In this document: piece by piece, positions 49,890 through 58,733 of the stretch
Layout: every line of letters begins with the position of its first letter
How positions within the stretch are numbered: position 1 is the first letter of the stretch
Source of the DNA: UBA4615 sp046046245
GTDB lineage: Bacteria > Pseudomonadota > Gammaproteobacteria > Burkholderiales > Burkholderiaceae_E
DNA length: 64,000 bases
Assembly (NCBI GenBank): GCA_046046245.1
Contig: JBJOKE010000003.1
Location: 1 to 64,000, forward strand
Reading direction: 5' to 3'
Translations under genes and position numbers: made by a program
Notes under the pieces: generated by a model
Database searches by the model: none
What the model was told of the DNA's origin: nothing
Seen by the model: only the letters and a program-made list of their open reading frames with translations

Positions 49890-51590
49890 ATGCACCGTGA
49901 CGCCGCCCCCGCCACGCTGATCCTGCACGGCGGCACCGTGCACGCGCTCGACGGCCGCGACCGCGCGGCGAGCGCCGTCGCGATCTCGGGCGAGCGGATC
50001 GTCGCGGTCGGCGACGATGCGTCGGTGCTGGCCCGGCGCACGCCGGCCACCCGGGTCGTCGAGCTGGCCGGCCGCTGCGTCGTCCCCGGCTTCATGGACG
50101 CGCACCCGCACCTGGACCGGCTCGGCCTGCGCGCACGCGCCGGCGTGCCGATCGCGCACTGCACCTCGGTCGCGCAGATCGCCGATGCGGTCCGCGAGGC
50201 CGCGGCCCGCACGCCCGCCGGCGACTGGATCGTGCTGCGGCCGATGGGCGCGCCGCCCGACGGCTACCTGAGCCATGCGGCCCAGCTCGCCGAGGGACGC
50301 TTTCCGGACCGCCACGACCTCGACCGCGCGGCCCCGGACCATCCGGTCTTCATCCGCCCGCCCTGGGGCTGGTGGACGCGGCTGCCGCTGCCCGCGGTCG
50401 CGAACTCGCGCGCGATGGCGCTCGCCGGCGTCGACCGCGACACCCGTGATCCGCACAAGGTCGAGATCGTCCGCGACGCGCGGGGCGAGCCCACCGGCGT
50501 CTTCCTCGAACGCAACCGCGCGCCCACGCTCGAATCGACGCTCTTCGCCTGCGTGCCGCGCTTCTCGTTCGAGGACCGGCTCGAGGGCCTGCGGATCGGC
50601 CTGCGCCTGTCGGTCGCGGCCGGCACCACCGCGGCCTTCGAGGGCCACGGCCTCACGCCCGCGGTGCTCGACGCCTACCGGCAGCTCGCGGTCGCGGGCG
50701 AGCTGCCGCTGCGGATGCAGGCCGCGCTCAGCGTGCCGAGCGCCGCCTATGGCGACGCGGCGATCGTCGCGCAGCTCGACACCTGGGCGCCGCGGATCGC
50801 GGGGCGCGGCACGGCCACCGGCCGGCTCGTCGAGGAAGGCGCGTGCCTCGACGTCGCCGACCCGCAGGTGGCCTGCACGCTCGCCCGCGCGCATCCCTAC
50901 GAGGGCTGGGCCGGCCACTTCGTGCAGGCGCTGCCGAACGAGCGGCTGGTCGCGCTCGGCGAGGCCTGCGCGCGGCGCGGCATCCGCGTGTCGGTGCTGG
51001 TCTGCTACGAGCTCGAGCGCGTGCTGCAGGCGCTCGAGGCGATCGACGCGCGCGTGCCGATCCGCGACCTGCGCTGGGTCGCCGTCCACGTGGTCGCCGC
51101 GAGCCCCGCCCAGATCGAGCGGATGCGCCGGCTCGGGCTGGTGGCCACCGTCGCGCCCACCTTCATGCACCATGCCACCGACCGCTTCGGCCTGCACGCG
51201 CTCGGCGCCGCGGGCACGCCGATCCGCGCGCTGCTCGACGGCGGCGTGCCGGTCGCCCTGTCCACCGACGGCGTGCCGCACTCGATGCTGTTCGCCACCT
51301 GGCAGGCGCTCGCGCGCCGCGATGCCGAGACCGGCGACACGCTCGGCGACCCGGGGCTCACGCGCCGCGAGGCGCTGCGGCTCGCCACCGTCGACGGCCA
51401 CCGGCTCACCTGGGACGAGGACCGCCGCGGCCCGCTCGAGCCGGGCCGCGACGCCGACCTCGTCGTGCTCGACGGCGATCCGCTCGACTGCGCGCTCGAT
51501 GCGATCCCCTCGCTCGGCGTGGACCTCGCGGTGGTCGGCGGCGCGGTCGTCCACGAACGCGGGCGCGACCCGGTGCCGGCGCTGCCGTGA
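49890..51590 (+). CDS. YtcJ-like amidohydrolase
   Basis: 566-residue metal-dependent hydrolase of the Amidohydro_3/YtcJ group. The metal motif HxH is His72/His74 in VVPGFMDAHPHLDRLG. Further His and Asp are in LRWVAVHVVAASP, TFMHHATDRFG and ALSTDGVPHSM, the usual places for the remaining metal ligands. The C-terminus VDGHRLTWDEDRRGPLEPGR is the composite-domain strand typical of the superfamily. It may deamidate or deacylate an amide; the substrate is unknown. The next gene starts 46 bases later. Confidence 0.87.
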   Translation: MHRDAAPATLILHGGTVHALDGRDRAASAVAISGERIVAVGDDASVLARRTPATRVVELAGRCVVPGFMDAHPHLDRLGLRARAGVPIAHCTSVAQIADAVREAAARTPAGDWIVLRPMGAPPDGYLSHAAQLAEGRFPDRHDLDRAAPDHPVFIRPPWGWWTRLPLPAVANSRAMALAGVDRDTRDPHKVEIVRDARGEPTGVFLERNRAPTLESTLFACVPRFSFEDRLEGLRIGLRLSVAAGTTAAFEGHGLTPAVLDAYRQLAVAGELPLRMQAALSVPSAAYGDAAIVAQLDTWAPRIAGRGTATGRLVEEGACLDVADPQVACTLARAHPYEGWAGHFVQALPNERLVALGEACARRGIRVSVLVCYELERVLQALEAIDARVPIRDLRWVAVHVVAASPAQIERMRRLGLVATVAPTFMHHATDRFGLHALGAAGTPIRALLDGGVPVALSTDGVPHSMLFATWQALARRDAETGDTLGDPGLTRREALRLATVDGHRLTWDEDRRGPLEPGRDADLVVLDGDPLDCALDAIPSLGVDLAVVGGAVVHERGRDPVPALP

Positions 51591-51636
51591 CCAGGCCACC
51601 CCCGTCGCACCGTCCCCCTCGACTCGGACCCGACCG

Positions 51637-52899
51637 ATGACCCGTGAAGACGACCGCGGCCTGCCGCTGTCCACCGGCTCCGACGCCGCCGCCGCATGCT
51701 ACCGCGACGGCGTCGCCCGCCTGCTCGCCGCGCGCCCCGGCGCCGAGGCCGCCCTCTCCGACGCGATCGCCGCCGACCCGGACTTCGCGCTCGCGCACGC
51801 CGCGCTCGCCCGCGCGCACCAGGCGCGCGGCCGCGCGGCCGACGCGCGCGCGGCGATGGCGGATGCGGTCGCACGGGTCGCGGGCGCGCCCGAGCGCGAG
51901 CGCTCTCACGTCGACGCGCTGTCGCGCGTGGTCGCCGGCGATGCGGCCGGCGCGTTCGCCGCGATCGGCGCGCACCTCGAGCGCTGGCCGCGCGACGTCG
52001 TCGTCATGGCTCCCTGTGGCGGCGTCTTCGGCCTGTTCGGCTTCTCCGGCCTCGCCGGCCGCGAGCGCGCCCTGCGCGACTTCGTCGAGCCCTTCGCGCC
52101 CTCGCTCGGAGACGACTGGTGGTACCTCGCCACCCGCGCGTTCGCGCGCGGCGAGACCGGCGAGCTGGCGGCGGCGCGCGCCGACATCGAGCGCTCGCTC
52201 GCGATCGAGCCCGGCAATGCGAACGGCGCGCACATCCACGCGCACGTGCTCTACGAGGCCGGCGAGGATGCCCGCGCGATCGACTGGCTCGGCCGCTGGC
52301 TCGACGGCCATCCGCGCGAGGGCGCGATGCACGGCCACCTGCACTGGCACCTCGCGCTCGCGCAGCTCGCCGTCGGCGACGCGGGCGCCGCCTGGGCGAC
52401 CTACGAGCTCGCGGTGGCGCCGGGCGCCACCAGCAGCCCGCCGCTGAACCTCGTCACCGACACCGCCTCGTTCCTGCTGCGCGCCGCGCTCTGCGGCGAG
52501 CCCGTGCCGCCGGGCGCGTGGACCGCGCTCGCCGCGTCGTCGCGGACCCTCTATCCGCAGCCGGGCCTCGCGTTCGCCGACGCGCACGTCGCGCTCGCCT
52601 GCGCGATGGCCTGCGACGCCGACGGTCTCGCGCGGCTGCGCGAGGGCGCCCGCGGCCCGGCGGCCGACGTCGTCGTCGCGCTCGCCGACGCCTTCGCCGC
52701 CTTCGCCGGCGAGGACTGGGCCGGCTGCTTCCGGGCGCTCGAGCCGGTGCTGCCGGTGCACGAGCGGATCGGCGGCAGCCGCGCGCAGCGCGACCTGATC
52801 GAGCAGGCGGCGTGGGTCGCGGTGCGCCGCGGCGAGCTGGACGTCGCCTGGCGGCCGCGGGCGTCGCGGCCGATGCCGCCCGGGCTGCGCGCGGGCTGA
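51637..52899 (+). CDS. Tetratricopeptide repeat protein, TTC38-like
   Basis: 420 residues from ATG 51637, all helical. TPR-type helix pairs are seen at ALSDAIAADPDFALAHAALA, AFAAIGAHLERWPRDVVVMA and RADIERSLAIEPGNANGAHI, and the central HIHAHVLYEAGEDARAIDWL followed by HGHLHWHLALAQLAVGD matches proteins related to human TTC38, whose function is unknown. No signal peptide is seen, so it is cytoplasmic. It may be co-transcribed with the amidohydrolase. Confidence 0.8.
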   Translation: MTREDDRGLPLSTGSDAAAACYRDGVARLLAARPGAEAALSDAIAADPDFALAHAALARAHQARGRAADARAAMADAVARVAGAPERERSHVDALSRVVAGDAAGAFAAIGAHLERWPRDVVVMAPCGGVFGLFGFSGLAGRERALRDFVEPFAPSLGDDWWYLATRAFARGETGELAAARADIERSLAIEPGNANGAHIHAHVLYEAGEDARAIDWLGRWLDGHPREGAMHGHLHWHLALAQLAVGDAGAAWATYELAVAPGATSSPPLNLVTDTASFLLRAALCGEPVPPGAWTALAASSRTLYPQPGLAFADAHVALACAMACDADGLARLREGARGPAADVVVALADAFAAFAGEDWAGCFRALEPVLPVHERIGGSRAQRDLIEQAAWVAVRRGELDVAWRPRASRPMPPGLRAG

Positions 52900-52956
52900 C
52901 GGCGCCGCACGCGCGCGGCGGCACGGGCGGCGGCCCGCGCCGCCGCGCGCCGTGCC

Positions 52957-54030
52957 TCAGCCCGCCTTCGCCTCGTAGAACGCCAGCGCCGGGCTGCGCA
53001 CCGGCAGCGGCATGAAGCGTCCGAAGCCCGCATCGCGCGCGCGCCTCGCCGCGGCCGCCGGCCCCCAGCAGGCGCCGAGCGCCGGCCCGCCCTGCGCGAG
53101 CGACTGCGGCACGCAGTGCAGGCAGCTGATGCCGTAGAGCATCCGCGCGAACGGGTTGCCGAGGTTCTCCGCGAGCGTGTCGCCCACCTTGGGCTCGACC
53201 ATCAGGTAGCTGCCGCCGTCGGCGAGCGACGCACGGATCGCGCGCAGCGCGGCGTCCGGGTCGGGCAGGTCGTGGATCACGTCGAAGGTGCTGACCAGAT
53301 CCCAGCGGCCATCGGCGGCCGGCGAGCGCGGGATCGCCTCGGCGCTCGCCACGACGAAGGACACGCGGTCGGCCACGCCCGCCTCCGCCGCGTAGCCGCG
53401 GGCGATCGCGATCGAGTGCGGATCGAGGTCGAGTCCGGTCACGCGCGCGGCGGGGAAGGCCTTCGCGATCGCGATCGCCGCGACGCCGGTGCCGCAGCCC
53501 ACGTCGAGCGCGCAGCCGCCGGCCTGCAGCCGCTCGACCACGCCGGTCATCGTCGGCAGCCAGGTCGACGCGAGCCGCGCTTCGTAGACGGTGCGGTTCA
53601 TCCGCTCGAGCCCCACCGGCAGGTCCGCACCGAACTCGGCGAAGGCGAGTCCGCGGCCGCTGCGGAAGGCCTCGGCGAGCTTCGGCGCGATGCCCGCCAT
53701 GCCCGGCACCGCGCGCGTGAGGCCGCCGAGATAGGTCTCGGCCGACGGGTCCGCGAGGAAGACCGCGTGTTCGTCGGGCAGCGTGAAGCGGTCGGTCGCC
53801 GCGTCGTGCTCGACGTAGCCGGCGCCCGCCATCGCCGCGAGCCACTCGGCGACGTAGCGCGGATGCACGCCGGCGCGTCCGGCGAGGTCGTCGGGCGACA
53901 GCGGGCCGGCGCCCGCCATCGCCCGGAACAGGCCGGCCTCGTCGCCGACGAAGGCGAGCGCGGTCGCCATCGCGGTCGAGACGTCGCCGACCAGCCTGAG
54001 CATGAACTGCGTGGAGCGCTGCCTGTCCAT
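52957..54030 (-). CDS. SAM-dependent methyltransferase with N-terminal winged helix
   Basis: 357 residues. The class I SAM motif ALDVGCGTGVAAIAIAK lies around 174-190, followed by VTGLDLDPHSIAIARGYA (motif II) and VSTFDVIHDLPDPDAALRAI. The first 80 residues form a winged-helix domain (LAGRAGVHPRYVAEWLAAMA), a layout shared with Rv2258c-like methyltransferases, which resemble plant O-methyltransferases. Substrate unknown. It converges with the TPR gene and is divergent from the 329-residue protein. Confidence 0.87.
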   Translation of the reverse strand: MDRQRSTQFMLRLVGDVSTAMATALAFVGDEAGLFRAMAGAGPLSPDDLAGRAGVHPRYVAEWLAAMAGAGYVEHDAATDRFTLPDEHAVFLADPSAETYLGGLTRAVPGMAGIAPKLAEAFRSGRGLAFAEFGADLPVGLERMNRTVYEARLASTWLPTMTGVVERLQAGGCALDVGCGTGVAAIAIAKAFPAARVTGLDLDPHSIAIARGYAAEAGVADRVSFVVASAEAIPRSPAADGRWDLVSTFDVIHDLPDPDAALRAIRASLADGGSYLMVEPKVGDTLAENLGNPFARMLYGISCLHCVPQSLAQGGPALGACWGPAAAARRARDAGFGRFMPLPVRSPALAFYEAKAG

Positions 54031-54177
54031 CGGGTCTCCTCCTGCGTGGGGGCATGGCCAGCCCGGGATTTCGCGCCCCGGCGCGCCGTCCGTCAAACCG
54101 GGGACTCGCCGGCCGCGGGGAGAATCGCGGCGCACGCGCCGCGCGGCGTGCAGAATCGCCGCCACCGCGCCCGAACG

Positions 54178-55167
54178 ATGGACGATACCGACGCCCCCCT
54201 CACCCACCACGCGATCCTCGCGCTGGTCGCGCCGTTCGCGCGGCGCGGTCGCCGCGTGGACCTGCCCGCGTGCGACCGCGCCGCCGGCCGCATCGCCTTC
54301 CGCGCGGTGGACCACCCGGCGTCGGACCGCCTGCCCGCGCTGCGCGAATCGCTGTCGCTGGAGCGGCAGCCGCGCGGCGCCTGGCGGCTCGTCCGCACGC
54401 TGGAGCCGGCGGGCGGAGGCCCCGCCGCCACGCTGACCGCCGACGGCCCCGAGCCCGGCGACCTGCTCGCCCGGGTCGATGCGGTGCCGCCCGCGACGCA
54501 GCTCGACGCCGGCCCCGGCTGGTCGCTCGCGATGGCGCACCGCCTGCCGCCCGGCGCGGCGCGCGCCGACGAGGCCGCATCGCTGATCCTGTCGCGCGGC
54601 TCGGTCCGCGCACACGGCGTCGAGCTGACGATGAAGGTGCCCACCGTCAGCGGCATCTCGGCGGACATCGTCATCGCCGACGCGCCCGCCGGCCTGCCCG
54701 ACGACCTGCTCGAGGTGCTGGGCCGCGCGTGGGGCCGGCTCGACCGCGGCGTCGGCGGCTGGACCGGCCACGTGGGCCTGGGCGGCCGCGGCGACGCGCG
54801 CTACCGCGACGCCGAGGCGAAGCTGCGGCGCGTGGCCGCGCACCTGGGCCGCACGCTGGGCGAGCCGCCCGCGCGCTACCGCGAGCGGCTGCAGGGCGTG
54901 CGCTGGGGCGTGGCCGTGCGCCGCGCCGTCCCGCTGATGTCGGTGCTCGGCATCGCGGCCGCGGCCGCGCTGGTGCCGAGCCTGGGCCTGGCCCGCGAGT
55001 CGCCGATCTGGATGCTGATCTTCAACGCGCCGCCGCTGCTGCTCGCACTCTTCTTCAGCCTGCGCGAGATGCCGCGGATCGTGCTGCCGCGGCCGCCGCG
55101 CGGTCCGGCGGACGACGCGTGGACGCCGCCTTCCCCGGAGCCCGACCCGTGTCCTCGAACCCCATGA
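54178..55167 (+). CDS. Uncharacterised protein with two C-terminal membrane segments
   Basis: 329 residues, not recognised. The first 240 residues look soluble and rich in Arg and Ala (for example LVAPFARRGRRVDLPACDRA near 12-31 and SVRAHGVELTMKVPTVSG near 142-159). Two hydrophobic segments follow near 257-275 and 283-298, then a Pro-rich tail. It precedes the MoxR ATPase and overlaps its start, and the VWA gene is next, so it probably belongs to that complex. The overlap (55149-55167) implies coupling. Confidence 0.65.
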   Translation: MDDTDAPLTHHAILALVAPFARRGRRVDLPACDRAAGRIAFRAVDHPASDRLPALRESLSLERQPRGAWRLVRTLEPAGGGPAATLTADGPEPGDLLARVDAVPPATQLDAGPGWSLAMAHRLPPGAARADEAASLILSRGSVRAHGVELTMKVPTVSGISADIVIADAPAGLPDDLLEVLGRAWGRLDRGVGGWTGHVGLGGRGDARYRDAEAKLRRVAAHLGRTLGEPPARYRERLQGVRWGVAVRRAVPLMSVLGIAAAAALVPSLGLARESPIWMLIFNAPPLLLALFFSLREMPRIVLPRPPRGPADDAWTPPSPEPDPCPRTP

Positions 55168-56243
55168 ACGTCCCCCCGATGTCGATCGCCGCCGCGAAGG
55201 CCGCGCTCGTCGAGCAGTACGCCGACCCGGTGCTGCGCCGGCGCGCGACGATGCTCTGGGGCCCGCGCGGCGTCGGCAAGTCCTCGGTCGTGAAGCAGGT
55301 GGCCGAGCACCACCGCGTGCCGTTGGTCGACCTGCGCCTCACCACCATCGAGCCGGTGGACCTGCGCGGCGCGATCTACGCCGACGACGCGCGCGGCCGC
55401 ACCGTCTGGTTCCCGCCCGAGTTCCTGCCCTCGCCCGAGGACCCCGCCGGCATCCTCTTCCTCGACGAGCTGACCGCCGCCGACCAGCGCCTGCAGATCT
55501 CGGCCTACTCGCTGATCCTCGACCGGCGCGTGGGCGAGTACCGGCTGCCCGACGGCTGGATGGTGGTCGCCGCCGGCAACGCGAGCCACCACGGCGCGGT
55601 CTCGCACGACATGGGCACCGCGCTCGCCGACCGGATGTTCCACTTCAACGTGCAGACCGTGGTCGACGCCTTCCTCGCGCACGCGGTGGCGCACGGTTTC
55701 GCGCCCGAGGTGATGGCCTACCTGCGCGTGCGCCCCGATCGCCTCGACGACACCGACGCGCAGCTCGCCGCCGACCATCTCGTGGGCGCGAGCCCGCGCG
55801 GCTGGGAGGACGTGTCGAACGTGCTGAAGTCCGGCGTGTCCGAGACCGCCCGGCGCACGTTCGTGCAGGGCCGCATCGGCGCCGCGAACGCGGCCGAATT
55901 CTTCGGCGTGCTGCGCGAGCTGCGTGCGTCGGTCGACGTGGTGGCGCTGATGGCCGCCGCACCCGGGCCCGCGACGGCCGCGCTGCTGCCGTCCTCGCTC
56001 GACGGCCTCTACGGCATGGTCTACGGCCTGCTCGCGGCGGTCGTCGACGAGCGCACGATGGCGCGCGCGCTCGCCGTGATCGACCAGCTGCCCGACGCGC
56101 CCGCGCGCGAGCCGCTGCCGATCCGCGAGGCGCAGACGCTCGCGATGGAGCTGCTGATGCAGCGGGCGCTCGAGCGCGGGCTGGAGACCACGGTGCTCGA
56201 CAGCGAGGCGTACGCGCGGCACCTGGCGCGGCGTGCGGCGTGA
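55149..56243 (+). CDS. MoxR-family AAA+ ATPase
   Basis: 364 residues from GTG 55149, which has GGAG eight bases upstream; ATG 55164 is an alternative. Walker A GPRGVGKSS at 38-46, Walker B GILFLDELT with Asp106/Glu107, and sensor region MVVAAGNASHHGAVSHDMGT. MoxR ATPases work with VWA proteins as chaperones that insert metals or mature enzyme complexes. Here the VWA gene follows directly. The client is unknown; molybdenum or iron enzymes in the window are candidates only by proximity. Confidence 0.92.
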   Translation: MSSNPMNVPPMSIAAAKAALVEQYADPVLRRRATMLWGPRGVGKSSVVKQVAEHHRVPLVDLRLTTIEPVDLRGAIYADDARGRTVWFPPEFLPSPEDPAGILFLDELTAADQRLQISAYSLILDRRVGEYRLPDGWMVVAAGNASHHGAVSHDMGTALADRMFHFNVQTVVDAFLAHAVAHGFAPEVMAYLRVRPDRLDDTDAQLAADHLVGASPRGWEDVSNVLKSGVSETARRTFVQGRIGAANAAEFFGVLRELRASVDVVALMAAAPGPATAALLPSSLDGLYGMVYGLLAAVVDERTMARALAVIDQLPDAPAREPLPIREAQTLAMELLMQRALERGLETTVLDSEAYARHLARRAA

Positions 56244-56253
56244 CGCCCGACCG

Positions 56254-57519
56254 GTGAGCGCCCGCGCCCCCTTCGAGCACCGCGGCACCCGCGCCGTCGA
56301 GCGGATGGTCGAGCACGCGCCGTCGAGCGGCGGCCTCGCGCTCTGGGTCCGCCACGTCGACCTGCCCGACCCGGCAGGCGCCGCGCCGCCGCTCGCCACC
56401 GACGGCACCGCGCTGCACTACGGCGCGGCCTTCGAGGCGCTGCCCATCGAGCGCCAGGCCGGACGGGTCGCGAACGCGGTGCTGCACGTCGCGTTCCGGC
56501 ACGTGCAGCGGATGATCGCGCTGCGCCGCCGGACCGGCGACGTCGACGCGACGCTCTTCGCGGCCTGCGCCGACGCGATCGTCAACACCACGCTCGGCCA
56601 CGTGCCCTGGCTGCGCCTGCCCGAGGACGCGGTGACGCTGGAGCGCCTGCTGGTGGCCACGCTCGCGGTCCACGACACGCCCGAGCGGCTGCTGGCCGAC
56701 TGGGACGTCGAGCGCCTCTACCGCACGCTCGACGACCGCGAGCCCGCGCGCGACGGGCGTCCGCGCGAGGACGGCCCGCGCGCCGCGCGCACGCGCGCGC
56801 TGGGCGGCGACACGCCGGTGCGCCTGCTGTCGGCCGGCGCCGAGGCCGAGCCGCCCGAGGGCGAGGCCGAGCTCGCGCGCGACTGGGCCGAGCGGATCGT
56901 GCGTGCGCACGCCGGCGACGGCGCGATGTCGATGCTGCGCGCGCTCGGCGCGGACCTGCCCCGCAGCCGCGTGCCCTGGGAGCAGCAGCTGCGCGTGCGC
57001 CTCGCGCGCGGCCTGGCCACGCGCCCCGAGCTCTCGTGGTCGCGGCCGTCGCGCTCCTGGCTCGCGAACCGCGGCCGCGACCGCGCGGGCCGCCGGATGC
57101 CCTTCGAGCCGGGCACCGTGTCGTCGCGCCGCGTGCCGCGGCTCGCGGTGATCGTCGACGTGTCCGGCTCGATCGACGACGCGCTGCTCGAGCGCTTCTC
57201 GCGCGAGCTCGACGCGATCACGCGGCGTGCCGAGGCCGGCGTGGTGCTGGTGGTGGGCGACGACGCGGTGCGCCGCGTCGCGTACCTGCCGCCCGGCGAC
57301 GCGGGCCTGCGCGGCCTGTCGTTCCAGGGTCGCGGCGGCACCGACTTCGCGCCGCTGCTGCGCGAGGCCGACGCGTACGCGCCGGACATCGGCGTGGTGC
57401 TGACCGACCTCGACGGCCCGGCGGACTTCCGGCCGCGCTGGCCGGTGCTGTGGGCGGTGCCGGCGGAGGCGGCGGGGCGGGCGCGGGCGCCGTTCGGGCG
57501 GGTGGTGGCGATCGACTGA
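56254..57519 (+). CDS. VWA-domain protein (VWA-like/DUF2201 type)
   Basis: 421 residues from GTG 56254 (GTG 56233 is possible). The N-terminal metallopeptidase-like domain has NAVLHVAFRHVQRM, which keeps only part of the usual HExxH-like pattern. The C-terminal VWA domain has the MIDAS motif DVSGS with Asp302, Ser304 and Ser306, followed by GRGGTDFAPLL and LTDLDGP, the other metal-binding loops. It pairs with the upstream MoxR ATPase as in the CoxD/CoxE and NorQ/NorD systems. Confidence 0.88.
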   Translation: MSARAPFEHRGTRAVERMVEHAPSSGGLALWVRHVDLPDPAGAAPPLATDGTALHYGAAFEALPIERQAGRVANAVLHVAFRHVQRMIALRRRTGDVDATLFAACADAIVNTTLGHVPWLRLPEDAVTLERLLVATLAVHDTPERLLADWDVERLYRTLDDREPARDGRPREDGPRAARTRALGGDTPVRLLSAGAEAEPPEGEAELARDWAERIVRAHAGDGAMSMLRALGADLPRSRVPWEQQLRVRLARGLATRPELSWSRPSRSWLANRGRDRAGRRMPFEPGTVSSRRVPRLAVIVDVSGSIDDALLERFSRELDAITRRAEAGVVLVVGDDAVRRVAYLPPGDAGLRGLSFQGRGGTDFAPLLREADAYAPDIGVVLTDLDGPADFRPRWPVLWAVPAEAAGRARAPFGRVVAID

Positions 57520-57520
57520 C

Positions 57521-57544
57521 AGATGTAGGAACGTAACTACATCT
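57521..57544. promoter_or_regulatory. Inverted repeat AGATGTAG-N8-CTACATCT before the toxin-antitoxin pair
   Basis: Perfect eight-base arms (57521-57528 and 57537-57544) overlap the expected promoter of the antitoxin gene; CTGACA at 57516-57521 may be its -35. The site is AT-richer than its surroundings and ends about 15 bases before the start, a typical place for antitoxin autorepression. Confidence 0.55.
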
Positions 57545-57559
57545 TTGTCGGGAGAGGCC

Positions 57560-57817
57560 GTGCCGACCGTCACCACGATCACGAGCCGTTCGTTCAACCA
57601 GGACGTCGGGGGCGCCAAGCGCGCGGCGGACAGCGGGCCGGTGATCATCACCGACCGCGGCGAGCCGGCCTACGTGCTGATGCGGCACGACGACTGGAAG
57701 CGCCTGCAGGGCGGGCCCCGGAGCCTGCGTGAAGCGCTGGCCCTGCCCGGTGTCGAGGACGTGGCGTTCGATCCGCCGCGCCTGGGCCCGATCACGCAGC
57801 CGGCGGATCTCGGCTGA
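57560..57817 (+). CDS. Phd/YefM family antitoxin
   Basis: 85 residues from GTG 57560, with GGAGAG just upstream (TTG 57545 is possible). TVTTITSRSFNQDVGGAKRA followed by GPVIITDRGEPAYVLMRHDD is the Phd/YefM DNA-binding fold; the C-terminal 35 residues (LREALALPGVEDVAFDPP) would wrap around the toxin. It neutralises the PIN toxin encoded next and probably represses its own promoter through the palindrome at 57521-57544. The stop overlaps the toxin's ATG. Confidence 0.9.
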   Translation: MPTVTTITSRSFNQDVGGAKRAADSGPVIITDRGEPAYVLMRHDDWKRLQGGPRSLREALALPGVEDVAFDPPRLGPITQPADLG

Positions 57818-58233
57818 TGTACCTGCTCGACACCGACGTCGTCTCGGAACTCAGGCGGCGCGACCGGACCGACCCTCGCGTCGCGGCCTGGGTCGATGCC
57901 GTCGACCTGCAGGACATGTTCGTCTCGGTCGTGACGATCCTGGACATCGAGCGTGGCGTGAAGGTCGCCGAGCGCCGCGACGCGACCCAGGGCGCACTGC
58001 TGCGGCGCTGGCTGGAGGAACGTGTGCTGCCGGCATTCGACGGACGCATCCTTCCGATCGATCTGGACGTGGCCCGACGCTGCGCGGCGCTGCACGTACC
58101 GGACCCGCGACCCGAACGCGACGCCCTGATCGCCGCGACGGCGCTGCGACACGGCATGACGGTCGTCACGCGCAACACCGGCGACTTCCTGCCGATGCAC
58201 GTCCGCCTGCTCGATCCCTGGCAGGCCGCCTGA
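57817..58233 (+). CDS. vapC: VapC/FitB-like PIN-domain toxin ribonuclease
   Basis: 138 residues. The PIN acidic cluster is complete: Asp5 (LLDTDVVSE), Glu45 (ILDIERG), Asp102 (RDALIAATAL) and Asp123 (TRNTGDF). The wording LLDTDVVSELRR and VTILDIERGV is typical of FitB-type VapC. The enzyme would cut RNA when the antitoxin is lost. It overlaps the antitoxin stop (TGATG) and converges with the MaoC-like gene 17 bases away. Confidence 0.93.
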   Translation: MYLLDTDVVSELRRRDRTDPRVAAWVDAVDLQDMFVSVVTILDIERGVKVAERRDATQGALLRRWLEERVLPAFDGRILPIDLDVARRCAALHVPDPRPERDALIAATALRHGMTVVTRNTGDFLPMHVRLLDPWQAA

Positions 58234-58250
58234 GCGCCTGCCGGCGCGCC

Positions 58251-58733
58251 TCAGCGCCGCATCAGCACCGACGTCCGGTACGTCAGCGCCGTCTGCCCGC
58301 GCTGGTTCCCCACCTCCACCTGCACCGACACCACGCCCCGCCCGGGGTCGCGCGTCTCGCGACGCTCGAGCACCGTGACCCGCGCGCGCAGCGTGTCGCC
58401 GGGCCGCACCGGCACCGTGAAGCGGAAGCCGTCCATCGCCAGCCCTGCGAGCACGTCCGGGCCGAGGATGCTTTCCAGCATGCCGCCCGACAGCGACGCG
58501 GTGAGGAAGCCCGGCACGATCCGCCCGCCATGCGGCCCCACGTGCCGCGCATGCTCGTCGTCGACGAAGATCGGCAGGCGGATGCCCGCCAGGCCGGTGA
58601 AGCTCACCAGGTCGGCCTCGGTGACGGTGCGCGCGTGCGACTCGAACACCGCGCCGGGCTCGAAGTCGGCGTAGTGCAGCGCCGGCACGCGGCGCGGCGC
58701 GGGCGCGGGTACGGGTGCGGCGGTCTCAGTCAT
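58251..58733 (-). CDS. MaoC-like hotdog protein lacking the catalytic Asp/His
   Basis: 160 residues with the MaoC/hydratase-2 hotdog fold: VTEADLVSFTGLAG, then GPHGGRIVPGFLTASL. In active hydratases the loop reads GDxNxxH; here it is GIRLPIF, with Ile51 and Phe56 in place of Asp and His. The other MaoC protein in this window keeps both. It may bind but not hydrate an enoyl-CoA, or have another role. Its start overlaps the Bug gene's end by eight bases, so it is the last gene of the CaiB-Bug-MaoC operon. Confidence 0.82.
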   Translation of the reverse strand: MTETAAPVPAPAPRRVPALHYADFEPGAVFESHARTVTEADLVSFTGLAGIRLPIFVDDEHARHVGPHGGRIVPGFLTASLSGGMLESILGPDVLAGLAMDGFRFTVPVRPGDTLRARVTVLERRETRDPGRGVVSVQVEVGNQRGQTALTYRTSVLMRR

